Origin: JAJRZX01 sp964407495
GTDB lineage: Bacteria > Desulfobacterota > GWC2-55-46 > JADFVP01
DNA length: 33,953 bases
Assembly (NCBI GenBank): GCA_964407495.1
Contig: CAYOVP010000018.1
Span: 1 to 33,953, forward strand
Reading direction: 5' to 3'
Part shown: positions 1-7,737 of the stretch, in pieces
How positions within the stretch are numbered: the first letter of the stretch is position 1
How the letters are laid out: each line of letters begins with the position of its first letter
The notes under the pieces: generated by a model
The model's database searches: none
Told to the model about the DNA's origin: nothing
What the model saw: the letters and a program-made list of their open reading frames with translations, nothing else
Program-made: the position numbers and the translations under genes

Positions 1-366
1 ACCCTTGCCGGGGAACTCACGGCAAGGGGCTATGACCTCATTTCAGGCGGCACGGACACGCACCTCATGCTCGTGGACCTTACAAAGAAGGAACTCACGG
101 GTAAGGACGCCGAGGCCCTCCTCGACCACGCAGGCATCACTGTGAACAAGAATACCATTCCCTTTGAGACAAGAAGCCCCTTTGTAACGAGCGGCATCCG
201 CATAGGTGTGCCCGCGGCCACCACAAAGGGTATGAAGGAAGACGAGATGAAGACCATCGCAGGCTTCATCGACAATGCCCTCGGAAGCGGCGGCGACGAG
301 AAAAAACTCTCTGAAATAAAAGACGCGGTAACAGAACTCTGCAGGAATTTCCCCTTTTATATGTAA
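1..366 (+). CDS. glyA: Serine hydroxymethyltransferase, C-terminal part (5' end outside window)
   Basis: The reading frame is open from base 1 and ends at TAA 364-366, giving about 121 C-terminal residues. The enzyme is cytosolic and PLP-dependent, converting serine and tetrahydrofolate to glycine and 5,10-methylene-THF. The family's C-terminal landmarks are visible: SGGTDTHLMLVDL near the start, then GITVNKNTIPFE, then the substrate-carboxylate-binding stretch SGIRIGVPAATTKGM, and a closing CRNFPFYM helix. The catalytic lysine lies upstream of the window. The gene is followed directly by copy 1 of the dispersed hairpin repeat, with no classical terminator. The assignment is secure; only the length is unknown. 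Confidence 0.95.
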   Translation, partial: TLAGELTARGYDLISGGTDTHLMLVDLTKKELTGKDAEALLDHAGITVNKNTIPFETRSPFVTSGIRIGVPAATTKGMKEDEMKTIAGFIDNALGSGGDEKKLSEIKDAVTELCRNFPFYM

Positions 367-385
367 AAAAGATGGAAGAAAAAAA

Positions 386-535
386 GGGGGGGGCGGGCTT
401 TGCCCGCAAAAAAATAAAAAGATATTTCCAAACTTTCTTTTAGAAAAAAGAAAGTTTGACAAAGAAAACCAATAGTGGGAAGTTTACTTCCGTAGGTTGG
501 GTAGAGCGGAGCGAAACCCAACAAGAAAAGACTTG
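386..535 (+). repeat. Dispersed modular hairpin repeat, copy 1
   Basis: Modules in order: a G8 tract (386-393); a hairpin GCGGGC-TTT-GCCCGC (393-407); an A/T stem AAACTTTCTTTT (430-441) pairing with AAAAGAAAGTTT (446-457), followed by GACAAAGAAAA; a small stem GGAAGT-TT-ACTTCC (about 478-491); and the W module, whose GTTGGGT (496-502) pairs with ACCCAAC (516-522). The same order recurs at 3791-3940 and, inverted, at 6355-6495 and 17190-17345. It lies between glyA and the DUF3343 gene. The hairpins are not followed by a U-tract, so they are not ordinary intrinsic terminators. Confidence 0.85.
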
Positions 536-577
536 TCCTCGCCTTTATAAAACATTTTTATCTGATACCATATACTC

Positions 578-817
578 ATGGAGTATATCCTGGCCTTTGG
601 CTCGGCGCACAGGGCACTCAAGGCCGAGAGCGTCCTTCGGAAGGGCGGTCATGTCTTCCGCCTCCTTCCCGCTCCCCGTGCCTTTACACTGCACTGCGAC
701 CTTGTCATCTCCGTGCCGGGCGATGGCCTTGACGAGGCTGTCTCGACCCTGAAAGACGCGGGCTTGGAGCCGGGACATATCTTCAGGAAAGAAGGAGAAG
801 ACTATGTTGAAGTGTGA
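578..817 (+). CDS. DUF3343 family protein (putative Se/S carrier-like)
   Basis: This 79-residue protein begins MEYILAFGSAHRALKAESVL, matching the DUF3343 pattern (MEYIFTFHSTHHALKAE in typical members). The family is annotated by homology as putative selenium or sulfur carrier proteins and usually has a conserved Cys in a short loop; here the only Cys is in TLHCDLVISV (about residue 47). The biochemical role is unproven. The ATG at 578 has no clear Shine-Dalgarno sequence, yet the family N-terminus begins exactly there. It overlaps the downstream zinc-ribbon gene by 14 nt, so the two are probably translated from one mRNA with the CofC-like gene and lipA. Confidence 0.8.
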   Translation: MEYILAFGSAHRALKAESVLRKGGHVFRLLPAPRAFTLHCDLVISVPGDGLDEAVSTLKDAGLEPGHIFRKEGEDYVEV

Positions 818-974
818 TTTCTGCGGTCAGGAAACTGAACGCGTGGTGCGCGTGGCCCTGGACAGCGACTATGATAGGCTCAGCGTCCAGCACACCAAGC
901 GCTACGCCTGCCCCCAGTGCTCGGAAAAGAAGGAAAAAGAGCGAAAGGCAAGGGCCGAGAGCAAGGATAAGTGA
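804..974 (+). CDS. Small zinc-ribbon protein, 56 aa
   Basis: A short gene runs from ATG 804 to TGA 972-974. The product starts MLKCDFCGQETERVV and has CxxC knuckles at C4/C7 and C36/C39 (YACPQCSEKK), then a very basic, charged tail (KEKERKARAESKDK). Two CxxC pairs about 29 residues apart are typical of a zinc ribbon. The start has a good ribosome binding site (AAGGAG about 8 nt upstream). It overlaps the DUF3343 stop by 14 nt, and its TGA overlaps the GTG start of the next gene (GTGA). This tight packing argues strongly that it is real. I recognise no named family; nucleic-acid binding is a guess from charge. Confidence 0.72.
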   Translation: MLKCDFCGQETERVVRVALDSDYDRLSVQHTKRYACPQCSEKKEKERKARAESKDK

Positions 975-1702
975 AGAGAAGGTCCTCTACCCCTGAGAGA
1001 AGGGCCCTCGCTGTCATGGTAAAACCACCCCTGCCGGGCCTTGTGAAGACGCGCCTTACCCCGCCACTTACGCCCGAAGAAGCCGCAGGGCTCTACAGGT
1101 CTTTTCTGATAGATCTTTTTGCAAACCTCAGGAGGGCTGATCTGGAGATGGAGACATTCATCGCCGGCGCACCGCCTGCCTGCCCAGAGGACTTTAACGG
1201 TATCATGCCAGAGGGCGCGGGCTTTTTCCGGCAGGAGGGGCAGGGCCTTGGCGAGAGAATTTTTAATGTATTCAAGATGTTGGAGATTAAGGGCTTTAGC
1301 CGGGCCGTGGTCATAGGGGGCGACAGCCCGGACCTGCCTGCCCCTTTCATTGAGGAGGCAGGCGCTATTCTCAGCGGCCCAAGAGCCGACCTCGTAATCG
1401 GGCCTGCCCATGACGGCGGGTATTATCTCATTGGCGCTCCTCTACCCATCTCAGGCGCCATCTTTAATGACATCCAATGGGGCGGGTCCGCCGTACTTGA
1501 GCAGACCCTTGAGAGGGCGCGCGAGGCCGGCCTCAGGGTAAGACTCCTCGAACCCTGGCACGATATCGACAGGCCCGAAGACCTTGCCCTTCTTGCCCTG
1601 GGCCAGGGGGCGCCCGAGAGCAGGGCGTTCGTAGAGGCCCTTGCTCCGCGGCCAGGACTTCTCACATCCATCAGACCCGCCAGGGAGAACAACGGAGCAT
1701 AA
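971..1702 (+). CDS. TIGR04282 family (DUF2064) arsenosugar/CofC-like nucleotidyl-glycosyltransferase
   Basis: The 243-residue product starts at GTG 971, overlapping the previous stop by 4 nt. It resembles the DUF2064/TIGR04282 family, GT-A-fold transferases related to CofC and MobA. Seen in sequence: an N-terminal nucleotide-binding stretch ALAVMVKPPLPGLVKTRLTP with the conserved K-P-P-x-P-G-x-V-K-T-R-L; the DxD-like metal site in VVIGGDSPDLP (mid-protein); and the second acidic motif GPAHDGGYYLIG. The substrate is not deducible. In other genomes the family occurs with lipid, sugar or arsenolipid genes; here it sits one base before the lipA start. It is probably cytosolic and co-transcribed with its neighbours. 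Confidence 0.85.
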   Translation: MKRRSSTPERRALAVMVKPPLPGLVKTRLTPPLTPEEAAGLYRSFLIDLFANLRRADLEMETFIAGAPPACPEDFNGIMPEGAGFFRQEGQGLGERIFNVFKMLEIKGFSRAVVIGGDSPDLPAPFIEEAGAILSGPRADLVIGPAHDGGYYLIGAPLPISGAIFNDIQWGGSAVLEQTLERAREAGLRVRLLEPWHDIDRPEDLALLALGQGAPESRAFVEALAPRPGLLTSIRPARENNGA

Positions 1703-1703
1703 G

Positions 1704-2546
1704 ATGGGCAGACTCCCCTCATGGGCAAAAAGACGCCTCGGACGCCCCCGCGACCTGCACCGCGTAAAGTCAATCCTCCGCAAGAGGAGACTGAACACGG
1801 TCTGCGAATCCGCAAGGTGCCCAAACATAGGCGAGTGCTTCTCACGCCCAACGGCTACGTTCATGATCCTCGGCGACCAGTGCACGAGGTCCTGCGGCTT
1901 CTGCGCCGTGGATAAATCATGCCCGCCCACGCCCCCCGACCCTGCCGAGCCCACGAACATAGCCGAGGCCGCACTCGAACTCGGCCTGAGGCACGTGGTC
2001 ATCACCTCTGTTACGAGAGACGACCTGCCTGACGGCGGCGCCCGCCAATTCGCCTTGACAATAAAGGCCATAAAAGATAAGATTTCGGGCATTTCCGTGG
2101 AGGTCCTCGTACCTGACTTCAGGGGCGAGCGGACGCTCCTCGATATTGTCTTCGAGGCCGGGCCGGATATCTTCAATCACAACCTCGAGACAGTTTCCTC
2201 CCTGTACCCAAGAGTAAGGCCACAGGCCGATTACGAGAGGTCCTTATCCGTCCTGAGGCTTGCCGGGGAGCGCGGGCTTATCACAAAGTCGGGCATCATG
2301 GTGGGCCTCGGTGAGAGCCCAGGCGAGGTAAGGACCCTTCTGCGAGACCTCGAGGCCGCGCGCGTGGACGCCGTTACAATAGGCCAGTACCTCAGGCCCA
2401 CGAGAGAGAGCCTCGAAGTAGTGGAATACATAAGGCCAGAGGTCTTTGCCGAGTACGAGGCCTATGGAAAAAAAATCGGCCTGAGGCGCGTCTATTCCGG
2501 GACCTTTGTCAGAAGTTCCTACAACGCCGCCAGGCTCTTCGATTGA
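1704..2546 (+). CDS. lipA: Lipoyl synthase
   Basis: This radical-SAM enzyme inserts two sulfurs into protein-bound octanoyl groups to make lipoyl cofactors for 2-oxoacid dehydrogenases and the glycine cleavage system. With the ATG at 1704 (GGAG seven bases upstream, one base after the previous stop) the protein is 280 aa. The auxiliary Fe-S cysteines are C34, C39 and C45 (CESARCPNIGEC), the radical-SAM cluster is C60-x3-C64-x2-C67 (CTRSCGFC), and the C-terminal RSSY serine ligand is present (FVRSSYNA). All catalytic residues are intact. A longer frame opens at 1641, but it overlaps the previous gene and lacks family similarity. No lipB or lipoate ligase lies nearby. Confidence 0.96.
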   Translation: MGRLPSWAKRRLGRPRDLHRVKSILRKRRLNTVCESARCPNIGECFSRPTATFMILGDQCTRSCGFCAVDKSCPPTPPDPAEPTNIAEAALELGLRHVVITSVTRDDLPDGGARQFALTIKAIKDKISGISVEVLVPDFRGERTLLDIVFEAGPDIFNHNLETVSSLYPRVRPQADYERSLSVLRLAGERGLITKSGIMVGLGESPGEVRTLLRDLEAARVDAVTIGQYLRPTRESLEVVEYIRPEVFAEYEAYGKKIGLRRVYSGTFVRSSYNAARLFD

Positions 2547-2550
2547 GTCG

Positions 2551-2573
2551 AACCCCGGAAGAAAGGCCGGGTT
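2551..2573 (+). other. Hairpin in the lipA-alaC gap
   Basis: AACCCCGG (2551-2558) pairs with CCGGGTT (2567-2573) as a 7-bp stem with one bulged C and an A-rich loop. It sits 12 nt upstream of the next ATG, where a Shine-Dalgarno sequence would be expected but is absent. There is no U-tract, so it is not a typical terminator. An mRNA processing or translation-control role is possible but unsupported. Confidence 0.4.
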
Positions 2574-2585
2574 CTGGTATAAAAA

Positions 2586-3761
2586 ATGGAAGAATTTCAC
2601 AGGATTAAACGCCTTCCCCCCTATGTCTTCAATATCGTCAATGAACTAAAGGTTCAGGCAAGGAGACGCGGTGAGGACATCATTGACTTTGGCATGGGCA
2701 ACCCCGACCAGGCCACTCCCAAGCACATCGTCGACAAACTCGTCGAGGCCGCACGCAACCCCCGTAACCACCGCTACTCGGCATCGAGGGGGATTTACAA
2801 ACTCCGCCTCGCCATTGCCGACTGGTATGGCCGGCGCTATGGCGTTGACATAGACCCAGAGACCGAGGCCGTGGCAACCATAGGCTCCAAGGAAGGCATA
2901 TCGCACCTTGCCCTCGCTGTCATAGCCCCTGGCGACGTGGTCTTCGTCCCTAACCCCACATATCCCATTCACGCCTACTCTGCCATTATCGCCGGCGCAG
3001 ACGTGCGGAGCATCCCGCTCTTGCCTGGCCTGGACTTCTTCGAGGAACTCCAGAAGGCCACGAAGGAACACTGGCCAAAGCCAAAACTCCTTGTCCTCAA
3101 CTTTCCCCATAACCCCACTACAGAAGTGGTGGAAAAGGACTTCTTCGAGCGCGTCGTGGACTTCGCAAAAGAACACGATATGCTCGTAATACACGACCTT
3201 GCCTATGCGGACATCGTCTTTGACGGCTACAAGGCCCCCTCCCTCCTGGAGGTGCCAGGCGCAAAGGACATAGGCGTCGAGTTCTTCACCCTCTCGAAGA
3301 GTTACAACATGCCGGGCTGGCGAGTGGGATTCGCCGTTGGCAACAAAAAAATGGTGGGAGCCCTTACACGCATCAAGAGTTACCTCGACTACGGCATGTT
3401 CCAGCCCATACAGATTGCCGCCATCATAGCCCTCAACGGCCCACAGGACTGCGTTGGCGAGATTGTCGAGGTATACAGGAAACGCAGGGACGTGCTCGTA
3501 AAGAGTTTCGGGAATGCAGGCTGGGAGATAGAAAAACCACGGGCCACCATGTTCGTCTGGGCAAAGATACCAGAGGCCCTCCGCGAGAAAAAATCGCTGG
3601 AGTTCTCGAAGTTCCTCCTCGAAGAGGCAAAGGTGGCCGTCTCGCCGGGAATAGGCTTTGGCGACCACGGCGACGACTACGTGCGCCTCGCACTCGTTGA
3701 GAACGAGAACAGAATAAGACAGGCCGCAAAAGGTATAAAAAGAGTGCTCGCCTCAGTGTAA
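2586..3761 (+). CDS. alaC: PLP-dependent class I/II aminotransferase (AlaC / LL-DAP aminotransferase type)
   Basis: A 391-residue fold-type I aminotransferase. The PLP Schiff-base lysine is K238 in TLSKSYNMPGWRVGF; other cofactor contacts are in NFPHNPT (172-178) and HDLAYAD (203-209), and the C-terminal substrate-binding Arg is in DDYVRLAL. The N-terminus (RIKRLPPYVFNIVNELK) and the GMGNPDQATP motif match the subgroup annotated either as alanine transaminase AlaC or as LL-diaminopimelate aminotransferase. Sequence alone does not settle the substrate. In many anaerobes the gene stands just upstream of hom, as here, which fits an amino-acid biosynthesis role. The ATG at 2586 lacks a recognisable Shine-Dalgarno sequence. 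It is followed by repeat copy 2. Confidence 0.87.
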   Translation: MEEFHRIKRLPPYVFNIVNELKVQARRRGEDIIDFGMGNPDQATPKHIVDKLVEAARNPRNHRYSASRGIYKLRLAIADWYGRRYGVDIDPETEAVATIGSKEGISHLALAVIAPGDVVFVPNPTYPIHAYSAIIAGADVRSIPLLPGLDFFEELQKATKEHWPKPKLLVLNFPHNPTTEVVEKDFFERVVDFAKEHDMLVIHDLAYADIVFDGYKAPSLLEVPGAKDIGVEFFTLSKSYNMPGWRVGFAVGNKKMVGALTRIKSYLDYGMFQPIQIAAIIALNGPQDCVGEIVEVYRKRRDVLVKSFGNAGWEIEKPRATMFVWAKIPEALREKKSLEFSKFLLEEAKVAVSPGIGFGDHGDDYVRLALVENENRIRQAAKGIKRVLASV

Positions 3762-3790
3762 AAGAAAAGAAGACAAAAGAAGAAAGATTG

Positions 3791-3940
3791 TTTGGCGGGC
3801 TTCGCCCGCCAAAAGCAAAAAAAAGATTTACTTACTTTCTTTTAAAAAAGAAAGTAAGACAAAGAAAATTAATGCCAGCGGGCTTCGCCCGCTGGAAGAA
3901 CTCGTAGGTTGGGTAGAGCGAAGCGAAACCCAACAAAAAG
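3791..3940 (+). repeat. Dispersed modular hairpin repeat, copy 2
   Basis: The most complete copy. Modules: TTTGGCGGGC-TTC-GCCCGCCAAA (3791-3813); CTTACTTTCTTTT (3831-3843) pairing with AAAAGAAAGTAAG (3846-3858), followed by ACAAAGAAAATTAAT; CCAGCGGGC-TTC-GCCCGCTGG (3875-3895); and the W module (3904-3935) with a GTTGGGT/ACCCAAC stem around GAGCGAAGC. It fills the alaC-hom gap and extends the open reading frame upstream of hom. Confidence 0.88.
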
Positions 3941-3965
3941 TCTGAAAAATGGAGTTGGTCTTCCA

Positions 3966-5270
3966 ATGAAGGGCATTAACGTAGGTCTCATAGGTTTTGG
4001 AACCATAGGAACGGGCGTCGTTAAGGTGGTCAGAGATAACGCCGATGTTATAAAGAGGCGCCTTGGGTGCGGCGTTCTCCTCAAGAGGATAGCCGACACC
4101 GACACTTCGCGCGACCGCGGCGTATCTCTTGAGAATGGCGTACTCGTAGATGATGCCAATCTCATCCTCGACGACCCGGAGATCGACATCGTCATAGAAC
4201 TCGTCGGCGGAACTACCGTTGCAAGGGACTTTGTCGTAAAGGCCCTTGAGAAGGGCAAGCACGTCGTCACGGCCAACAAGGCCCTACTATCCACCTATGG
4301 GCCCGAGGTATTCGGCCTTGCGGCAGAGCGCGGCCTTGACATAGGTTTCGAGGCAAGCGTTGGCGGCGGCATACCGCTCCTTAAATCCCTCACCGAGGGC
4401 CTCGTGGCCAACCGTATAGAGTCCATGTACGGCATCATAAACGGCACGGCCAATTATATACTCAGCGCCATGACAAACGAGGGCGGTTCTTTCGACGAGG
4501 TCCTGAAGGAGGCCCAGGCAGACGGCCTTGCCGAGGCCGACCCTTCCTATGACGTTGACGGCATAGACACGGCGCACAAGTTATCCATCCTCCTTAACCT
4601 CGCCTATGGCATCCATGTCCCTCCAGGCGAGATATTCACCGAGGGCATACGCTCCATAGCACCTGTGGACATAAAGTTTGCCCGTGAGTTTGGCTGGAGG
4701 ATAAAACTCCTTGCCATAGCCCGGCGCGTGGAGGGAGGCATAGAGGCACGCGTTCACCCCGCCATGATACCCGCCCGTCATCCGCTCTCAGCAGTGGAGG
4801 GCGCGTACAACGCAGTCTTTATCAAGGGCGACGCCGTGGGCTCGGTCATGCTCTATGGCCTTGGCGCGGGCGAGATGCCCACTGCAAGCGCCGTGGTGGC
4901 AGACGTGGTGGACATCGCGAGGAACATAAAAAAGGGTATCTCCAGGAGGGTGGAGCCCCCGCATGGGGAGAAGACCGCTGTAAAGGGTCTTTCCGTCAGG
5001 CCCATGGAAGAACTGAGCCTCCCCTATTACGTTCGTTTCCAGGCCCTTGACAGGCCTGGCGTACTCTCGAGGATAGCGGGAGTCTTTGGCGGACACGGCA
5101 TCAGCATATCTTCTGTCATACAGGAGGAGAGAAAAGAGGGCGGCATAGTGCCCCTTGTCCTGGTGACGCACCATGCTGTGGAGAGTTCCTTCCGAGATGC
5201 GGTGAAAGAGATAGAAAAACTTGATATAATAAAAAACAAGGCAGTTTACGTCAGGATAGAGGAGAGTTGA
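3966..5270 (+). CDS. hom: Homoserine dehydrogenase with C-terminal ACT domain
   Basis: Converts aspartate semialdehyde to homoserine using NAD(P)H, at the branch to threonine and methionine. The real start is ATG 3966 (434 aa; GGAG ten bases upstream). The frame stays open back to 3909 only because it reads through repeat copy 2, giving a spurious MGRAKRNPTKSLK extension. Visible: Rossmann motif GFGTIGTG (10-17), then ELVGGT, TANKALLSTYG, the substrate region GIINGTANYIL, and EADPSYDVDGIDTAHK. The last ~75 residues form an ACT domain (YYVRFQALDRPGVLSRIAGV), the usual site of threonine feedback inhibition. It is one base from thrC, so the two form an operon. Confidence 0.95.
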   Translation: MKGINVGLIGFGTIGTGVVKVVRDNADVIKRRLGCGVLLKRIADTDTSRDRGVSLENGVLVDDANLILDDPEIDIVIELVGGTTVARDFVVKALEKGKHVVTANKALLSTYGPEVFGLAAERGLDIGFEASVGGGIPLLKSLTEGLVANRIESMYGIINGTANYILSAMTNEGGSFDEVLKEAQADGLAEADPSYDVDGIDTAHKLSILLNLAYGIHVPPGEIFTEGIRSIAPVDIKFAREFGWRIKLLAIARRVEGGIEARVHPAMIPARHPLSAVEGAYNAVFIKGDAVGSVMLYGLGAGEMPTASAVVADVVDIARNIKKGISRRVEPPHGEKTAVKGLSVRPMEELSLPYYVRFQALDRPGVLSRIAGVFGGHGISISSVIQEERKEGGIVPLVLVTHHAVESSFRDAVKEIEKLDIIKNKAVYVRIEES

Positions 5271-5271
5271 G

Positions 5272-6342
5272 TTGGAACTTAGGAGAAAAGGTCTGTGGCG
5301 CGGTGTCATACGGGAGTTCAGGGATTTCCTCCCCGAGGTGAGGGATGAGTTCATCACAACCCTTCGAGAAGGCAACACACCTCTTGTAGAGTCCTTCAAC
5401 ATGAAGGACATCTTCGGCGACATAAGGCTCCTTTTCAAGTTCGAGGGGCTGAACCCCACGTGCAGTTTCAAGGACAGGGGCATGACCATGGCCGTGTCCA
5501 TGGCACGCCAGGATGGCATGAGCGCCGTCATATGCGCATCCACTGGCAACACCTCGGCCTCTGCCGCGGCCTATGCCTCAAGGGCCGGTATGAAGGCCTT
5601 TGTCCTCATACCCGAAGGAAGCGTTGCCCTTGGCAAGGTCTCTCAGGCCATCATGCACGGCGCTGTTGTCATAGAGGTGGCGACCACCTTTGACGAACTC
5701 CTCTCCATCGTAAAAGAGGTAAACCTCAAGTACCCCGTGGCCCTTGTGAACTCCGTGAACCCCTTCCGCATAGAGGGGCAGAAGACAGGGGCCTTTGAGA
5801 TAGCCGAGCACCTGGGGTATGCCCCCACTTATCACTTTCTGCCGGTGGGCAATGCCGGCAACATTACGGCCTACTGGAAGGGATACAAAGAGTACGAGTC
5901 TGCAGGGCTCATATCCAACCTCCCGAAGATGATGGGTTTTCAGGCCGCAGGGGCCGCGCCCATAGTGCTGGGCCATCCTGTGGATAACCCCGAGACACTT
6001 GCCACGGCCATAAAGATAGGTAACCCGGCGAGTTGGGGGCCTGCCGAGAAGGCCCGTGACGAGAGCGGAGGCGTAATAGACGCCGTTACAGATGACGAGA
6101 TAATCGAGGCCTACAGACTCGTTGCCTCGCGCGAGGGCGTCTTCTGCGAGCCCGCGAGCGCGGCAAGTATTGCCGGGGCCATAAAGATGAAGAAAGAGGG
6201 CGTAATCTCAGACGGCGACACCGTTGTCTGCACCCTTACGGGCCACGGGCTCAAGGACCCGGAGCGCGCCATAGATGTATCCGAGACCCCTGTAAAGGCC
6301 GCCGCCGAACTAAGGGAAGTAGTTGGAATAATGGGGTTCTGA
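5272..6342 (+). CDS. thrC: Threonine synthase
   Basis: PLP enzyme converting O-phosphohomoserine to threonine. The 356-residue product uses a TTG start at 5272 with GGAG about 8 nt upstream, one base after the hom stop; the family N-terminus (WRGVIREFRDFLP, then TTLREGNTPLV) begins right there. The PLP lysine is K67 in CSFKDRGM, and the phosphate/cofactor loops ASTGNTSASAAAYA and PVGNAGNITAYWKGY are intact, as is the C-terminal TGHGLKDP. At this length it belongs to the short bacterial/archaeal type without the long N-terminal domain. It is followed by repeat copy 3 and then the putative homoserine kinase. Confidence 0.95.
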   Translation: MELRRKGLWRGVIREFRDFLPEVRDEFITTLREGNTPLVESFNMKDIFGDIRLLFKFEGLNPTCSFKDRGMTMAVSMARQDGMSAVICASTGNTSASAAAYASRAGMKAFVLIPEGSVALGKVSQAIMHGAVVIEVATTFDELLSIVKEVNLKYPVALVNSVNPFRIEGQKTGAFEIAEHLGYAPTYHFLPVGNAGNITAYWKGYKEYESAGLISNLPKMMGFQAAGAAPIVLGHPVDNPETLATAIKIGNPASWGPAEKARDESGGVIDAVTDDEIIEAYRLVASREGVFCEPASAASIAGAIKMKKEGVISDGDTVVCTLTGHGLKDPERAIDVSETPVKAAAELREVVGIMGF

Positions 6343-6354
6343 GGGGCGTAGAAC

Positions 6355-6495
6355 CTTTGATGGGTTTCGCTTCGCTCTACCCACCCTACAAGTCTTTCCA
6401 GCGGCCAAAGGCCGCTGGTATTAATTTTCTTTGTCATACTTTCTTTTTTAAAAGAAAGTAAGGTCTTCTAAGATGCGGGCAAAGCCCGCTTCTTT
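6355..6495 (-). repeat. Dispersed modular hairpin repeat, copy 3 (inverted)
   Basis: Inverted relative to copies 1 and 2. W module TGGGTTTCGCTTCGCTCTAC CCA begins at about 6360. Then follow CCAGCGGCC-AAA-GGCCGCTGG (6398-6418), TACTTTCTTTT (6437-6447) pairing with AAAAGAAAGTA (6450-6460), and GCGGGC-AAA-GCCCGC (6475-6489). Compared with copy 2, the middle stem changes GGGC to GGCC on one arm with the matching change on the other arm. It lies between thrC and the phosphoglycerate-mutase-like gene. Confidence 0.87.
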
Positions 6496-6528
6496 TTCTC
6501 TCATTCATGCATTTTTTAAGGGGCCATC

Positions 6529-7737
6529 ATGAAGTACGTTATTCTCATAGGCGATGGCATGTCTGACGAGGCCATCGAGCGTCTTGGCGGGAGGACGCCT
6601 CTGGAGTATGCCTCTACGCCCAACATGGACCGTGTTGCCGGGGCGGGCCTGTATGGTCTCTTTGCCACGGTGCCCGAGGGGTACAAGCCTGGGAGCGATG
6701 TGGCCAACATGAGCATACTGGGTTATGCCCCTGCCCTTTATTACACGGGCAGGGCCCCTCTTGAGGCGGCCTCCATTGGTGTAAAACTCGATGGCACGGA
6801 CACTGCCTTCAGGTGCAACCTCGTAACGCTCTCAGAGGGCGAGCCTGTGGTAATGGCGGATTACAGCGCCGGGCACATCACTACAGAAGAGGCAAGTGAG
6901 TTGATAAAGACCCTTGACGCCCGGTGCCGGGGTCTTGGCGTGCGTTTTTACACGGGCACGAGTTACAGGCACTTGATGGTCTGGGAGGGCGCTCCCGAGG
7001 GGCTCTACGAGAGGCTCAGGACCACGCCTCCCCATGATATATCCGATAGAGAGGTGGCGGAGTATCTTCCCTCTGGCGAGGGCGCCGAGAGACTCCGTGA
7101 ACTCATGAACCTATCGCAGAGTATACTCAAGGACCACCCAGTAAACGCTGGGAGAAGGGAGCGGGGTCAGAACCCTGCGACTTCCATCTGGCTCTGGGGG
7201 CAGGGCGTTGCGCCGAGTATGCCGAGTTTCGAGGAGAGGTTCGGGTTGAGGGGCGGCATGATCTCTGCTGTCGACCTCATGAAGGGCATAGGCGTGTACG
7301 CAGGCCTGGAGGTCATAGACGTGCCCGGCGTCACGGGTTATATTGATACCAATTATGCCGGCAAGGTAGAGGCAGCGCTTAAGGCCCTCGAGGACAAGGA
7401 CCTTGTCTGCGTTCATGTAGAGGCCCCTGACGAGGCCGGCCACCAGGGAAGCCTTGAAGACAAACTCAGGGCCATAGAGGACTTTGACGCGTTGGTGGTG
7501 GGCGAGGTCCTCAAGGGACTCTCGGGGAGCGAGTTCAGGGTCCTTGTCATAACCGACCACCCCACGCCCGTTGAACTGAAGACCCATACCAGCGCCCCTG
7601 TGCCCTTTGCCATTGCCTCTGGCAAGGCCCTTGCCGAAGGCGCGGACAAGAGGAAGTTCTCCGAGCCCGGAGGGGCGGCCACGGGTCTTCTCGTAAAGGA
7701 CTGCGAGGAGTTCATAAAGGGGTTTCTCGGGCAATAA
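6529..7737 (+). CDS. ApgM-like alkaline-phosphatase-superfamily protein, probable homoserine kinase
   Basis: The 402-residue protein is of the archaeal-type cofactor-independent phosphoglycerate mutase superfamily. It has the metal-binding start ILIGDGMSDEAIERLGGRTP, catalytic-serine motif SDVANMSILGY (Ser62), and metal sites VHVEAPDEAGHQG and VITDHPTPVELKTHTSAPVP. By homology many annotators call it 2,3-bisphosphoglycerate-independent phosphoglycerate mutase (apgM). It follows hom and thrC, and no thrB lies in the window. The subfamily with this neighbourhood is modelled as a proposed homoserine kinase (TIGR02535, as I recall it). I favour homoserine phosphorylation feeding ThrC. Whether a separate glycolytic mutase exists elsewhere cannot be seen here. 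Confidence 0.85.
   Translation: MKYVILIGDGMSDEAIERLGGRTPLEYASTPNMDRVAGAGLYGLFATVPEGYKPGSDVANMSILGYAPALYYTGRAPLEAASIGVKLDGTDTAFRCNLVTLSEGEPVVMADYSAGHITTEEASELIKTLDARCRGLGVRFYTGTSYRHLMVWEGAPEGLYERLRTTPPHDISDREVAEYLPSGEGAERLRELMNLSQSILKDHPVNAGRRERGQNPATSIWLWGQGVAPSMPSFEERFGLRGGMISAVDLMKGIGVYAGLEVIDVPGVTGYIDTNYAGKVEAALKALEDKDLVCVHVEAPDEAGHQGSLEDKLRAIEDFDALVVGEVLKGLSGSEFRVLVITDHPTPVELKTHTSAPVPFAIASGKALAEGADKRKFSEPGGAATGLLVKDCEEFIKGFLGQ

Noticed and set aside
393..407. GC hairpin of the repeat as a rho-independent terminator of glyA
   Set aside because: It is followed by A-rich, not T-rich, sequence on the plus strand, and similar hairpins occur in both orientations relative to genes.
2646..3668. 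340-codon open frame antisense to the aminotransferase
   Set aside because: It mirrors the strongly biased codons of a well-identified gene and shows no family motif or ribosome binding site.
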